From Paraburkholderia sp. SOS3 (GTDB taxonomy: Bacteria > Pseudomonadota > Gammaproteobacteria > Burkholderiales > Burkholderiaceae): a stretch of DNA of 64,000 bases. Position numbers and translations under genes: made by a program. The notes below the pieces were generated by a model. That model searched no databases, was not told the DNA's origin, and saw nothing but the letters and a program-made list of their open reading frames with translations. Numbering within the stretch: the stretch's first letter is position 1; every line of letters begins with the position of its first letter. Positions 53,000 through 62,512 of this stretch are shown piece by piece. The stretch covers positions 992,001-1,056,000 of the forward strand of contig NZ_CP018812.1 of the NCBI RefSeq assembly GCF_001922345.1. Direction: 5' to 3'.

Positions 53000-54502
53000 A
53001 TGAAACCGATTCTGATGAAAGTGCTGGCTACCGCAGCGGTGCTGACGCTCGCGGCCTGCGCGGTTCAACCCGCGACGCACGCCGATTTGCCGGAAACCGT
53101 GAAGACGACTGCGCCGGCCGCCTGGAGCGTCGATGCGCCGCAAGATAACGTCGATGCGAACAGGTGGTGGACGCGATTCGGCGACCCTGTCATGCATGAT
53201 CTCGTGCAGTCGGTGCTTAACGATAACCTCGATGTGAAAGCGGCTGTCGAGCGCGTGAAGCAGGCGCAGGACGACGTGAAGCAACGCCGTGCAGCGTTGC
53301 TGCCGGAACTCGATGCGACGGGAATCGCGTCGCATACGCGGCAGATTCTGCCGCCCCCGCTCGGTTACGTCGATGCGGCAGGTGCAGGGCTTTCGGCAAG
53401 CTGGCAGCCAGACGTATTCGGCGGCGAACGCCTTGCCGTGCTCGCGGCCAGGGCGCAGGTCTCGGGGCGCGAATCCGCGCTGAACGAATTGCGGCTCGCG
53501 CTTGCCGCAAACACCGCGGCCGCCTATATCAATCTGCGCTGGGCGCAATCGGAACTGCAGATTCTCAACGACAACGAGCAGATCCGCAGCCGCGCGCTGA
53601 AGCTCACGCAGGACCGGCTCCGCTATGGCCTTTCGACGCAGCTCGACGTCGCGCGCGCTCAGAACCAGTTGCAGGACCTGCAGGCGCGCATTCCGCGTGT
53701 TCAGTCGGAAATTCAGCATCAGCTGAGTCTGATTGCGGTGTTTTCGGGCCGCACGCCGGAAAGCGTCGGCCAGCTCGTCCTCACTGATGCGCGTGCGATT
53801 CCGATGCCGTCGCAGGGTGTGCCCGTAACGCTGCCGTCCGAGGCATTGCTGCGCCGTCCCGATGTGCAGACCGCGTATGCAAGAGTCGAGCAGCGTGCTG
53901 CGGAGGTCGGTTTGGCGCGATCCGAGCGTTACCCGAAGTTCGAGCTTAATCTGACGGATGGGTTGCTTGCCGCATCGTGGGTCGGTACGCCGACGCTGAC
54001 CGATAACCTGTTTAGTGCCGCATTGAGTGCGACGAGCCCGATATTCAACGCGGGCCGTATCACCGCGAATATCGACGCAAGCGAAAGCCGGATGCGCGAA
54101 TCGCAACTCGGGCTGCAGCAGACGATGCTCAACGCGCTGAAGGAAATCGAGGATACGCGCAGCGACCTCGTTAGCGGCGCAACGCAGGTCGACCGGCTGG
54201 GCGGCGCGCTCGACTCTTCGAACAAGGCATTGAAGCTGTCGACGCAACTGTATAAGAACGGCGCCTCGAGTTTTCTCGATGTGCTCGATGCGCAGCAGGC
54301 CTACCTCGTCGACGCGCAAGCGCTGAACGAAGCGAAGCGCACGCATGCACAGGCGGCCGTCGCGCTGTACCGGTCGCTCGGCGGAGGATGGAATGCGCCG
54401 GCAGCGGACAGCGCGACGGCAGCGAATGCGGGCGGGGCGGTTACGCAAACACCGGCTGCTGCGTCGATGGCAACCGCTTTGGCGGCCGTCGCCGCTAACT
54501 GA
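53000..54502 (+). CDS. NodT-family outer membrane efflux lipoprotein
   Basis: The ATG at 53000 has AAGGAA upstream and gives 500 residues. A lipobox (LTLAAC) marks the mature Cys. The two OEP repeats of TolC-like channels are present (about 60-260 and 270-470: WWTRFGDPVMHDLVQSVLNDNLDVKAAVERVKQAQ, LLRRPDVQTAYARVEQRAAEVGLARSERYPKFEL, NKALKLSTQLYKNGASSFLDVLDAQQAYL). It completes the pump. A 7-bp GC-rich hairpin (54561-54585) lies downstream. Confidence 0.92.
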   Translation: MKPILMKVLATAAVLTLAACAVQPATHADLPETVKTTAPAAWSVDAPQDNVDANRWWTRFGDPVMHDLVQSVLNDNLDVKAAVERVKQAQDDVKQRRAALLPELDATGIASHTRQILPPPLGYVDAAGAGLSASWQPDVFGGERLAVLAARAQVSGRESALNELRLALAANTAAAYINLRWAQSELQILNDNEQIRSRALKLTQDRLRYGLSTQLDVARAQNQLQDLQARIPRVQSEIQHQLSLIAVFSGRTPESVGQLVLTDARAIPMPSQGVPVTLPSEALLRRPDVQTAYARVEQRAAEVGLARSERYPKFELNLTDGLLAASWVGTPTLTDNLFSAALSATSPIFNAGRITANIDASESRMRESQLGLQQTMLNALKEIEDTRSDLVSGATQVDRLGGALDSSNKALKLSTQLYKNGASSFLDVLDAQQAYLVDAQALNEAKRTHAQAAVALYRSLGGGWNAPAADSATAANAGGAVTQTPAAASMATALAAVAAN

Positions 54503-54619
54503 TTGGCGGGCGAGCGGGCCTGCAAGCCGCTTCGACCGCCGCTTCATGAACATCATCGGCGCCTCGCGCGCGGCGCGAGCGAGGCTTCCACGTGTAGCAC
54601 TTCCTTGTGAGGAGCAGCA

Positions 54620-55804
54620 ATGACTACTCGAGAAATCGTGATCAGCAATCCCGTCAGAACCGCAATCGGCGCGTTTGGCGGCACGCTCAAGGACGTACCG
54701 GCCACCGACCTCGGCGCGCTCGTCGTGCGAGAAGCGGTGCGCCGCAGCGGCTTCGATGCGAGCAGGCTCGGCTCCGTCGTCATGGGTAACGTCGTGCAGG
54801 CCGGCAACAGGATGAACCCGGCGCGTCAGGCCGCGATTGCAGGCGGCGTGCCCGTGTCGGTGCCGTCGCAGACAGTGAATCGCGTATGCGGCTCGGGCGC
54901 ACAGGCGGTCGTGTCGGCCGCGCACGAAATCTGGCTCGGTTTCGGCGAGGTCGCGGTGGCGGGCGGCATGGAGAACATGGACCGCGCGCCGTATCTGCTC
55001 GACAAGGGCCGCTGGGGTTATCGCATGGGTAATGCGCAGATCTACGACAGCGCATTGCACGACGGTCTCGTCGACGCGTTCTCGAGCGAGCATTCGGGCT
55101 GGCACACCGAAGATCTCGTTACGAAGCTTTCGATTACGCGTGAAGCGCAGGATCGCTGGGCCGCGCGTTCGCATCAGCGGTTCGCGGCCGCGCAAAAGCG
55201 CGGCGCGTTCGAAGCGGAACGCGTGGCAGTCGAAGTGCAGGGCCGCAAGGAAGCGATTCGCTTTACCGACGACGAGCAACTGCGTCCCGATACGACCGTC
55301 GAAACGCTGGCGAAGCTGCGCCCCGCGTTTCGCCGCGACGGCACGATCACGGCCGGCAATGCGCCGGGCCTGAATTCGGGCGCGGCGGCAATGCTGGTCG
55401 CCGAACGGGGTTACGCGGAAGCGAACGGCATCGAGCCGCATGCGCGGCTCGTCGCCTATGGCATCGGCGCAGTCGAGCCCGGCATGTTCGGCCTGGGCCC
55501 GGTGCCGGCGGTGCGTATGGCGGTTGAACGCGCGGACTGGAAGCTGACTGATGTCGAGCGCTTCGAGATCAACGAAGCGTTTGCCGCGGTGCCGCTCGCG
55601 ATCATCCAGCAACTGGGTCTCGCCGAAGACGTGGTCAACGTCGAAGGCGGCGCGGTCGCGCATGGCCATCCGATCGGCGCGACAGGCGCAATTCTCACGA
55701 CGCGTCTGATTCATTCGATGCGGCGCGACGGCCTCAAACGCGGCGTGGTCACGCTGTGCATCGGCGGCGGGCAGGGCATCGCGCTCGCGCTCGAAATGTT
55801 CTGA
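54620..55804 (+). CDS. Acetyl-CoA C-acetyltransferase (thiolase)
   Basis: The 394-residue enzyme condenses two acetyl-CoA or cleaves 3-ketoacyl-CoA. Catalytic residues are Cys90 (NRVCGSGAQ), His350 (HGHPIGATG) and Cys380 (CIGGGQG). Its length matches biosynthetic thiolases such as PhaA or BktB, but I cannot choose between them. GAGGAG lies upstream of the ATG. A phasin gene is 5.5 kb upstream; no other PHA gene is close. Confidence 0.9.
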   Translation: MTTREIVISNPVRTAIGAFGGTLKDVPATDLGALVVREAVRRSGFDASRLGSVVMGNVVQAGNRMNPARQAAIAGGVPVSVPSQTVNRVCGSGAQAVVSAAHEIWLGFGEVAVAGGMENMDRAPYLLDKGRWGYRMGNAQIYDSALHDGLVDAFSSEHSGWHTEDLVTKLSITREAQDRWAARSHQRFAAAQKRGAFEAERVAVEVQGRKEAIRFTDDEQLRPDTTVETLAKLRPAFRRDGTITAGNAPGLNSGAAAMLVAERGYAEANGIEPHARLVAYGIGAVEPGMFGLGPVPAVRMAVERADWKLTDVERFEINEAFAAVPLAIIQQLGLAEDVVNVEGGAVAHGHPIGATGAILTTRLIHSMRRDGLKRGVVTLCIGGGQGIALALEMF

Positions 55805-55965
55805 CTCGTCAGCGTTTATCGGCGTATGCGGGCTGAAATGTCGCCCCGGGGCCGAGCGGCGGTCGAGGCGGCTCGCGGCGCGCGCCGCGTGCCGCACGCG
55901 TTCCGGGCTTCTCCCGCATACTTGCGTACGTTTTTATCCGGCACTCGACAATCGAAGGAACGAAG

Positions 55966-56904
55966 ATGCGAATTCTCATAGTGGGCGCGGGTGCGCTAGG
56001 CGGTTATTTCGGCGCACGCCTGATCGAGGCGGGCCGCGACGTGACGTTTCTCGTGCGCGCCGGGCGTGCCGAGGAACTGAAGCGCTCGGGTCTCGTGGTC
56101 AAAAGCACGCATGGCAACGCAACGCTGCGCGACGTGCCCACGGTGCTCGCCGACGGCATCCGCGGACCGTACGATCTCGTGTTGCTGAGCTGCAAGGCCT
56201 ACAACCTCGACGACGCCATCGAGTCGTTCGCGCCCGCGGTCGGCCCGTCGACGATGATCCTGCCCGTGCTCAACGGCATGAGCCATATCGATACGCTCAA
56301 GGCGAAATTCGGCGCCGCGAACGTGCTCGGCGGCATCGCGTTCATTGCTGCAACGCTGAATCGCAACCGCGAGATCGAGCACCTGAACGACTCGCACTCG
56401 ATCGCCTACGGCGAGCTCGCGGGCGGCATGTCGGACCGCATCCGCGAAATCGAGCGCACGTTCGACGGCGCCAACTTCATTTCCCAGGCGGTCGACAACG
56501 TCGGCCAGCGGATGTGGGACAAATGGACGTTCCTCGCAACGCTTGCCGCAAGCACCTGCGTCACCCGCGCAGCGATCGGCGACATTCTGAAGACGCGGGA
56601 CGGCAAGCAGCTGATCGAGGGCATCTACGGCGAGTGCCTTGGCATTGCGCAACACAACGGCTTTCCGGTCAGCGACGCCGTGCAGACGCGCGACCGCGGC
56701 GTCCTGCTCAAGGAAGGCTCGCCGCTGACCGCTTCGATGCTGCGCGACATCGAGAATCGCTCGAAGATCGAAGCCGACCATATCGTCGGCAATCTGATCG
56801 AACGGGGCGGCGAGGCGCAACGGGCCGCGTCGCCGCTATCGCTGCTGCGCGTCGCGTACACGCATCTGAAAGCCTATGAAGCGCGGGAAACGCGCGGCGG
56901 CTGA
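55966..56904 (+). CDS. Ketopantoate reductase family protein (PanE/ApbA)
   Basis: The 312-residue protein has an N-terminal Rossmann motif (MRILIVGAGALGGYFGARLIEAGRDVTFLVR) and the ketopantoate reductase C-terminal helices (WDKWTFLATLAASTCVTRAAIGDI, then SMLRDIENRSKIEADHIVGNLIERG). SCKAYNLDDAIE and PVLNGMSH are typical. Burkholderiales carry several paralogues, so a true role in pantothenate synthesis is not certain. GAAGGAACGAAG lies before the ATG. Confidence 0.85.
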   Translation: MRILIVGAGALGGYFGARLIEAGRDVTFLVRAGRAEELKRSGLVVKSTHGNATLRDVPTVLADGIRGPYDLVLLSCKAYNLDDAIESFAPAVGPSTMILPVLNGMSHIDTLKAKFGAANVLGGIAFIAATLNRNREIEHLNDSHSIAYGELAGGMSDRIREIERTFDGANFISQAVDNVGQRMWDKWTFLATLAASTCVTRAAIGDILKTRDGKQLIEGIYGECLGIAQHNGFPVSDAVQTRDRGVLLKEGSPLTASMLRDIENRSKIEADHIVGNLIERGGEAQRAASPLSLLRVAYTHLKAYEARETRGG

Positions 56905-56967
56905 AACGTCAAATGCTTGAAGTAGAATCGACGGCACGATAAAAGGCCTTGTGACAGGAGGTGAATC

Positions 56968-57270
56968 ATGCCGAGTCCCCAAGGATCGGTGGTGGCGATC
57001 AGTTCCGCTTCGGCAACGGTCTTTTCGATCGGCATGGCGTTTCTCGGCTACTGGGGGATCAACGAGCCAGGCGGCTGGACGCGCGCGGACCGGCTCATCG
57101 CGGCACTCGCGCTGATCGGATTCGCCTGCCTCGGAGTCGTGCCTTGGATGGCCACCGCGCCTGTCGCATCCGACACCCCCGACGCCAGAATGCGCATCGC
57201 GCGGCATCTGTTTATGGCCGGCGCTGCATTTATCTGGATCGCTATCGTCGTGGCGGTGGTGCTCATCTGA
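56968..57270 (+). CDS. Small membrane protein of unknown function
   Basis: The ATG at 56968 has a strong AGGAGG ribosome site and a TAGAAT -10-like box about 40 bases upstream. The 100-residue protein has three hydrophobic segments (SASATVFSIGMAFLGYWGI, RLIAALALIGFACLGVVPWMA, HLFMAGAAFIWIAIVVAVVLI). I recognise no family. Confidence 0.7.
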   Translation: MPSPQGSVVAISSASATVFSIGMAFLGYWGINEPGGWTRADRLIAALALIGFACLGVVPWMATAPVASDTPDARMRIARHLFMAGAAFIWIAIVVAVVLI

Positions 57271-57360
57271 GAAGCGCTCGAGGCCGCAGCCCGTATCCGC
57301 GTCCGCCCGTTTCTGCATTCGTGTGCCGTAGTTAGCCCCGCCAGCCAGCCCTGCAATACG

Positions 57361-57783
57361 ATGACAGACACATTGCGAACCGCCATCATCTACATCGCTT
57401 ATCTGATCGATCCGCACGCCTACCCAACCGGTAGCGCACTGCCGCGCCTGATTTTCTACGTTGCTGCCGCGCAAGTCGCAGTGGCCGCGCTGCTATTCGT
57501 GAGGCGCGTGCGAAAAAGCGCATGCTTCGGCGTGCTCGCGTTGCTGAGCGCGGTGGTCGTGCCCATCGGTTTATGGCTTGCCGGCACGGGCGAAGCAAGC
57601 ATATTGACGAGCGTGCCAGTGTGGATCTTCTGCGCGCTGCAACTGGTCGTCGCGCTCTATTGGCTCGCGACGCGGCACGCGCGGGCTCTCGCTCACGTTG
57701 CGTTATTTATCGTGCTTGCCATGCCTTGCGTGAGCTTTGTCGTTGCCTCGCATCTCGCCGACCCTTCCCATCGCACTTATTGA
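57361..57783 (+). CDS. Small polytopic membrane protein of unknown function
   Basis: The 140-residue protein has four hydrophobic helices (LIFYVAAAQVAVAALLFV, ACFGVLALLSAVVVPIGLWLA, TSVPVWIFCALQLVVALYWLA, VALFIVLAMPCVSFVVASHLA). The preceding gene ends 90 bases upstream. No ribosome site is strong, but CAGCCCTGCAATACG precedes the ATG. No family is recognised. Confidence 0.6.
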   Translation: MTDTLRTAIIYIAYLIDPHAYPTGSALPRLIFYVAAAQVAVAALLFVRRVRKSACFGVLALLSAVVVPIGLWLAGTGEASILTSVPVWIFCALQLVVALYWLATRHARALAHVALFIVLAMPCVSFVVASHLADPSHRTY

Positions 57784-58133
57784 ACGCCAGTCGGATCAGC
57801 TGAACCGGGCGGCGAAGTGAACCCGGCGAGCGGCCGGAGCCGAAGGTCTTCGGGCGTCCGAGCGTCGCGACGAGCGCCCCATTCAACGTGCATCCAGACA
57901 GACGCCCGATTCCAAAAGGTGGTGTACAGGTACCTACGAAATGCGACGGGATGACTTTTAACCCGTAAAACAAGCGTCAAAATGTGTCGCGTAGTCTGCG
58001 GCACGCAACAAAAGAACGTATCGACGCATAAAAGATTCGCGCGAAACGCCTTTGCGCTTGTAGAATCCCGCGTGAAGCGTACACATGTCGTGTACGCTTC
58101 GTGGCTCACTGACCAACAACAGGTAGGAGAAAC
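57784..58133. other. Intergenic region and leader of the HU-like gene
   Basis: No gene is supported. A promoter-like TAGAAT (58061-58066) and an 11-bp inverted repeat lie near the right end, followed by the AGGAG ribosome site of the HU-like gene. The left half is GC-rich and featureless. Confidence 0.45.
58074..58100 (+). promoter_or_regulatory. Perfect 11-bp inverted repeat at the 5-prime end of the HU-like mRNA
   Basis: GAAGCGTACAC and GTGTACGCTTC flank the 5-base loop ATGTC. It starts 8 bases after a TAGAAT box, so it probably lies at the very start of the transcript and would form a 5-prime hairpin. It ends 33 bases before the ATG. It could also be an operator. Confidence 0.55.
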
Positions 58134-58580
58134 ATGCCGACTTCCGCAAAGAAGGTTGCCAAGAAGGCGACCACCGCAGCGACCAAGAAGGCCGCTGCGA
58201 CGAAAGCTCCCGCAAAGAAAGCCGCGGCTAAGAAGGTCGCCGTGAAGGCGTCCGGCGCACCGTCGCCGATCAAGGACACCTTCACGAAGGCCTCGCTGGC
58301 CAATCACGTGGCTGAACGCGCGGGCGTTGAACCGAAGTCCACGAAGGCAGTACTGGCAGCGCTCGAAGACACGATCCTCGGCGCAGTTCACAAGAAGGGC
58401 GCCGGCGAATTCACGCTGTCGGGTCTTCTGAAGATCTCGGTGCAAGCCGTCCCGGCCAAGAAGAAGCGCTTCGGCAAGGACCCGTTCACGGGTGAAGAGC
58501 GCTGGTTCCCGGCAAAGCCGGCTTCGGTGCGTGTCAAGGCACGTGCGCTGAAGAAGCTGAAGGACGCAGCATCGGCCTAA
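58134..58580 (+). CDS. HU-family DNA-binding protein with Lys/Ala-rich N-terminal tail
   Basis: The 148-residue protein joins a tail of KKAAAKK-type repeats (about 1-45) to a full HU fold (about 48-148: IKDTFTKASLANHVAERAGVEPKSTKAVLAALEDTILGAVHKKGAGEFTLSGLLKISVQAV...RKNP-like RFGKDPFTGEERWFPAKPASVRVKARALKKLKD). The tail resembles eukaryotic H1 and is a known Burkholderiales feature. AGGAG lies upstream. A strong intrinsic terminator follows. It should bend and compact DNA. Confidence 0.92.
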   Translation: MPTSAKKVAKKATTAATKKAAATKAPAKKAAAKKVAVKASGAPSPIKDTFTKASLANHVAERAGVEPKSTKAVLAALEDTILGAVHKKGAGEFTLSGLLKISVQAVPAKKKRFGKDPFTGEERWFPAKPASVRVKARALKKLKDAASA

Positions 58581-59157
58581 GGATCGGCACGGCGTGGTTC
58601 GATCGTCGCCGTCTTCGGGCGATGACGATGGACACTACCGATGTCTGTCTTTGAATCCCCGCGAGGAACACTCGCGGGGATTTTTTTATTCCGCGGTCCT
58701 GGTAACCGCCGGACTGATCGGGCGGTGTTCGTGTAGACGGCTTTCTTTGACTGTCCGTTTTAACCGCCTGCTTGTTCCAACTGCTTTTAGCCTGCTACTT
58801 CCCGCCGGATTCCCTAACTCGGGTCGCCGCTGCATCGAACCGGTCCTGGTGCGCTGCATCGCGCACCTTGGTAGCGCATCGCCGCCCTGCGCGGTACGAT
58901 CGAATCAAGTCATTTGCGGCCGCGCTCGACGCTCGGGCAACTTCTTCGGGCAGCTTCATGCGGTATTGCGCGTTCGCAGTGCGTAGCGGTGTGCATTTCG
59001 CTCGTCGCCATGGGTTTCATTCTGATGCCCGGGCCACGACCATTGCCCCTGCAGCGCACGGCCTGTCGGGTCAATGGCATAACGCTTGCTTGAGACAGCT
59101 GGACACCGAATGCGCAGCGCATTCGCCTTCTATCCGACAAAAAGAGCGGGGCGTGAC
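58581..59157. other. Intergenic region upstream of the ATP-grasp gene
   Basis: Apart from the HU-gene terminator at 58655-58687 this 577-base region holds nothing I can support. Plus-strand frames in it have no ribosome site and unlikely protein sequences. The promoter of the ATP-grasp operon should lie here. Confidence 0.4.
58655..58687 (+). terminator. Intrinsic terminator of the HU-like gene
   Basis: ATCCCCGCGAG and CTCGCGGGGAT form an 11-bp stem with the loop GAACA, followed by a run of T. It lies 75 bases after the stop and is the strongest terminator in the window. Confidence 0.9.
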
Positions 59158-60567
59158 ATGCGATGCTATGACGAGATGCGTCATCACGACGAAGCCGTGC
59201 GGCCGCACTACACGCGCTTTGCGAACTGGCTCGAGCAACAGGGCAATGAAGCGATCGCGCGCAAACGCGCCGAGGCGGATCTGCTTTTCAGGCGCGTCGG
59301 CATTACGTTCGCTGTGAATGGCGACCTGTCCGGCACCGAGCGGCTCATTCCATTCGACCTGATTCCCCGCATCATTCCGCGCGATGAGTGGCGCACGCTC
59401 GAAGCCGGCTTGCGCCAGCGCGTGCAGGCGCTGAACCTCTTTATCCATGACGTCTATCACGAGCGCAATATCGTGCGCGCCGGCATCGTCCCCGCGGACC
59501 AGGTCTACACGAATGCGCAGTACCGGCCCGAGATGCAGGGCGTCGACGTGCCGCTCGACGTCTACGCGCATATCGCCGGCGTGGACGTGGTGCGTGCCGG
59601 GATGGACGGCGAGTTCTATGTGCTCGAGGACAACCTGCGCGTGCCGTCCGGTGTCTCGTACATGCTCGAGAACCGCAAGATGATGATGCGGCTCTTCCCC
59701 GAGCTGTTCGTGCAGAACCGTATCGCGCCGGTCGCGCATTATCCCGACCTGCTGCTCGACATGCTGCGCTCGGTCGCGCCGGCGGGCGTCGACGATCCAG
59801 TCGTCGTCGTGCTGACGCCGGGCATGTACAACTCGGCATACTTCGAGCACACGTTTCTCGCGCAGCAGATGGGTGTCGAGCTCGTCGAAGGCAAGGATCT
59901 GTTCGTCGACGACAACTACGTATTCATGCGCACCACGCAAGGACCGCGGCGCGTCGACGTGATCTACCGCCGCGTCGACGACGATTTTCTCGATCCGCTC
60001 GCGTTCCGCCCGGATTCGGCGCTCGGCGTGCCCGGGCTTCTCACAGCGTATCGCGCCGGCCGCGTCGCCTTGGCGAATGCGATGGGCACCGGCATCGCCG
60101 ACGACAAGTCGATCTATCCGTACGTGCCGCAGATGATCGAGTTCTACCTTGGCGAGAAGCCGATTCTCAACAACGTGCCGACCTACCAGTGCCGCAAGCC
60201 GGACGATCTCGCCTATACGCTCGCCCATCTGCCCGAACTCGTCGTGAAGGAGGTGCACGGTGCGGGCGGCTACGGCATGCTCGTCGGCCCGGCCGCGACC
60301 GCGGCTGAAATCGAAGCATTTCGCGCGCGCCTCCTCGCGCGGCCGGCCGGCTACATCGCGCAGCCGACACTCGCGCTGTCCGCGTGTCCGACGTTCGTCG
60401 AAGCCGGCATCGCGCCGCGCCATATCGACCTGCGTCCGTTCGTGCTGTCCGGCAAGACTGTGACGATGGTGGCGGGCGGCCTCACGCGCGTCGCGCTGCA
60501 GCAGGGGTCGCTCGTCGTCAATTCGTCGCAGGGCGGCGGGACGAAAGATACGTGGATGGTCGACTGA
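59158..60567 (+). CDS. Circularly permuted type 2 ATP-grasp protein
   Basis: The ATG at 59158 gives 469 residues; an ATG six codons later is possible. The sequence fits the DUF404/DUF407 CP_ATPgrasp_2 family (LFIHDVYHERNIVRAGIVPADQVY, FYVLEDNLRVPSGVSYMLENR, VHGAGGYGMLVGP, FVEAGIAPRHIDLRPFVLSG). Such proteins are predicted to ligate peptides or amines, with unknown substrate. It is the first of a set with alpha-E, transglutaminase and Anbu genes, the usual context of this family. Confidence 0.88.
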   Translation: MRCYDEMRHHDEAVRPHYTRFANWLEQQGNEAIARKRAEADLLFRRVGITFAVNGDLSGTERLIPFDLIPRIIPRDEWRTLEAGLRQRVQALNLFIHDVYHERNIVRAGIVPADQVYTNAQYRPEMQGVDVPLDVYAHIAGVDVVRAGMDGEFYVLEDNLRVPSGVSYMLENRKMMMRLFPELFVQNRIAPVAHYPDLLLDMLRSVAPAGVDDPVVVVLTPGMYNSAYFEHTFLAQQMGVELVEGKDLFVDDNYVFMRTTQGPRRVDVIYRRVDDDFLDPLAFRPDSALGVPGLLTAYRAGRVALANAMGTGIADDKSIYPYVPQMIEFYLGEKPILNNVPTYQCRKPDDLAYTLAHLPELVVKEVHGAGGYGMLVGPAATAAEIEAFRARLLARPAGYIAQPTLALSACPTFVEAGIAPRHIDLRPFVLSGKTVTMVAGGLTRVALQQGSLVVNSSQGGGTKDTWMVD

Positions 60568-60589
60568 ACAACAATAAAGGAAGGTCATC

Positions 60590-61540
60590 ATGCTGAGCCG
60601 CACTGCCGACCACCTGTTCTGGATGGCGCGCTACATGGAGCGCGCCGAGAACACCGCGCGCATGCTCGATATCAACCTGAAGGCACAGTTGCTGCCGCAG
60701 ACGTCCGAACAGGACGCCCGCACGCAGCGCGCGGTGCTGCGCATTTCCGAGCTCGAAAGCGCCTTTTCGCAGCGTTACGCCGAACCGGCGCGCGAGCATG
60801 TGGTCGACTTCATGGTGGCCGATGCGGCCAACCCGTCGAGCATCCACTCGTGTCTGCAGGCTGCGCGCGAGAACGCGCGCGCCGTGCGCGGCACGCTGAC
60901 GACCGAATGGTGGGAAACGATCAACGACACATGGCTCGAGTTCAACGAACGCATTGCGGCGGGCCAGTTGGCCGCCAATCCGGCCGCGCTCTTCGAGTGG
61001 GTGAAGTTCCGTTCGCATCTGTCGCGCGGCGTGACGATCGGCACTGCGTTGCAGGATGACGCGTTTTTCTTCACACAGCTCGGCACGTTTCTCGAGCGCG
61101 CGGACAATACCGCGCGGATTCTCGACGTGCGTTTCGCCGACGCGGCGCCCAATTCGCGCGACGCCGCGCGCCAGCTCGAAGACTTCTATTACTGGACGTC
61201 GATCCTGAGTTCGGTGTCGGCGCTCGAGATTTACCGCAAGGTCTATCGCGATGTCGTGACGCCGGCGCGCGTCGTCGAACTGATGATCCTGAACTCGCAG
61301 ATGCCGCGTTCGCTGCTCGCGTCGCTTGACGGCGTCTGCGCGAATCTCGCGATGCTGCGCACCGAAGGCTCGAATACGTGCGAGCGGTTCGCGGGCAAGC
61401 TTCGTGCTGAGCTGTTATATGCCGATATCCGGCAGATTTTCGAAGCGGGGCTGCATGCGTGGCTCACGCAGTTCCTCGCGCGCGTGTTCGAGCTCGGCAA
61501 TCTCGTCGCTCGCACCTATTTACTGCTGCCGGTGGCCTGA
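60590..61540 (+). CDS. Alpha-E domain protein (DUF403)
   Basis: The 316-residue protein is an all-helical alpha-E domain (LSRTADHLFWMARYMERAENTARMLDINLKAQLLP, TQLGTFLERADNTARILDVRFADAA, LNSQMPRSLLASLDGVCANLAML). AAGGAAGG lies before the ATG and the ATP-grasp gene ends 22 bases upstream. Its role is unknown; it is almost always found with the ATP-grasp protein and may be its partner. Confidence 0.9.
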   Translation: MLSRTADHLFWMARYMERAENTARMLDINLKAQLLPQTSEQDARTQRAVLRISELESAFSQRYAEPAREHVVDFMVADAANPSSIHSCLQAARENARAVRGTLTTEWWETINDTWLEFNERIAAGQLAANPAALFEWVKFRSHLSRGVTIGTALQDDAFFFTQLGTFLERADNTARILDVRFADAAPNSRDAARQLEDFYYWTSILSSVSALEIYRKVYRDVVTPARVVELMILNSQMPRSLLASLDGVCANLAMLRTEGSNTCERFAGKLRAELLYADIRQIFEAGLHAWLTQFLARVFELGNLVARTYLLLPVA

Positions 61541-61564
61541 AGAAAGCCCGTACGGAGTGCCCTT

Positions 61565-62371
61565 ATGTTTCTGACGATCCGCCATGAAACGGTCTATCGC
61601 TACGATGCGACGGTCCACTATTCGATCCAGCAACTGCGGCTGACCCCATTGAGCGGTTCGTCGCAGACCGTGCGACGCTGGTTTCTCGACGCACCCGGCA
61701 AGCTCGATTCGGCGTTCGACGCGTACGGCAACGCGCTGCACACGCTCGTCATGAACCGTCCGCACGACGAGATTCGTGTGCATGTGTCGGGCGAAGTCGA
61801 AACGATACCGCTTTTCGACGGCTGTCTGAACGAAGACGCCGGTCCGATTCCGCTTGAACACTTCACGTGCGCGACGCGTTTGACCGACGCCGATCCGGCG
61901 ATCAGCGAACTCGCGCACGCCGCGCCGCCGCTCGACACGCCGGCCGCGCTGATTACGCTTGCCGAGCGGATCGTCGAACGCGTGCCGTTCCAGTCGGGCA
62001 TCACCGAGGTGACGAGCACGGCGGCGCAGGCGCTCGCGCTTGGCCGCGGCGTCTGCCAGGACCATACGCATCTGATGCTTGCCTGCTGTCGCGCGCGCAA
62101 CGTGCCGGCGCGCTACGTGAGCGGCTATATCGAGCCCGGCGAAGTCGACGATGCCGCGAGCCACGCATGGGTCGACGTCTGGCTGACGGGCGTCGGCTGG
62201 GTGTCGGTCGACGTCACGCATGCGGCGTTTGCTTCGGACGTGTATTGCCGGCTTGCCGTCGCGCGTGACTACGAAGCGGCGTCGCCTGTGCGCGGGCGAC
62301 GCATCGGCGGCCACGGCGAACGGCTCGACGTGTCGGTTGCCGTCAGCGCGTTCGAGCAGTCGCCGCAATAG
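61565..62371 (+). CDS. Transglutaminase-like cysteine peptidase family protein
   Basis: The 268-residue protein has an N-terminal beta domain (about 1-110) and a transglutaminase-like core with Cys164 (GRGVCQDHTHLML), His200 (ASHAWVDVWL) and an Asp in WVSVDVTH (216). GGAG lies before the ATG and the alpha-E gene ends 24 bases upstream. It likely cleaves or transfers peptide amides. No signal peptide is seen, so it is probably cytoplasmic. Confidence 0.9.
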   Translation: MFLTIRHETVYRYDATVHYSIQQLRLTPLSGSSQTVRRWFLDAPGKLDSAFDAYGNALHTLVMNRPHDEIRVHVSGEVETIPLFDGCLNEDAGPIPLEHFTCATRLTDADPAISELAHAAPPLDTPAALITLAERIVERVPFQSGITEVTSTAAQALALGRGVCQDHTHLMLACCRARNVPARYVSGYIEPGEVDDAASHAWVDVWLTGVGWVSVDVTHAAFASDVYCRLAVARDYEAASPVRGRRIGGHGERLDVSVAVSAFEQSPQ

Positions 62372-62512
62372 CAGCGATAGCGGCGATAGCATCAATCGCA
62401 TCAGTCGCACGGATACGACGATCGCGACGGTCGTGGCCGGCGCGCATGGCGCCGATGGCGTTGATGGCGCTTACAATAACGGCGTCGTCCGTTTTGCCTC
62501 CAGGAATTTGCC
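62372..62512. repeat. Short imperfect GCGAT/GATNGC repeats before the Anbu gene
   Basis: The 141-base gap contains a run of near-repeats such as GCGATAGC and GGCGNNGATGGCG. A TACAAT box near 62470 could be a -10 element giving the Anbu gene its own promoter. Confidence 0.35.

Noticed and set aside
52949..55897. Minus-strand open frame of 982 codons opposite the outer membrane factor and thiolase genes
   Set aside because: Both plus-strand genes have catalytic or structural motifs, ribosome sites and operon context. The long antisense frame is a compositional artefact.
62372..62512. Short repeats before the Anbu gene considered as a CRISPR-like or mobile repeat
   Set aside because: Units are too short, irregular and without spacers; they look like a slippage-prone GC-rich sequence.
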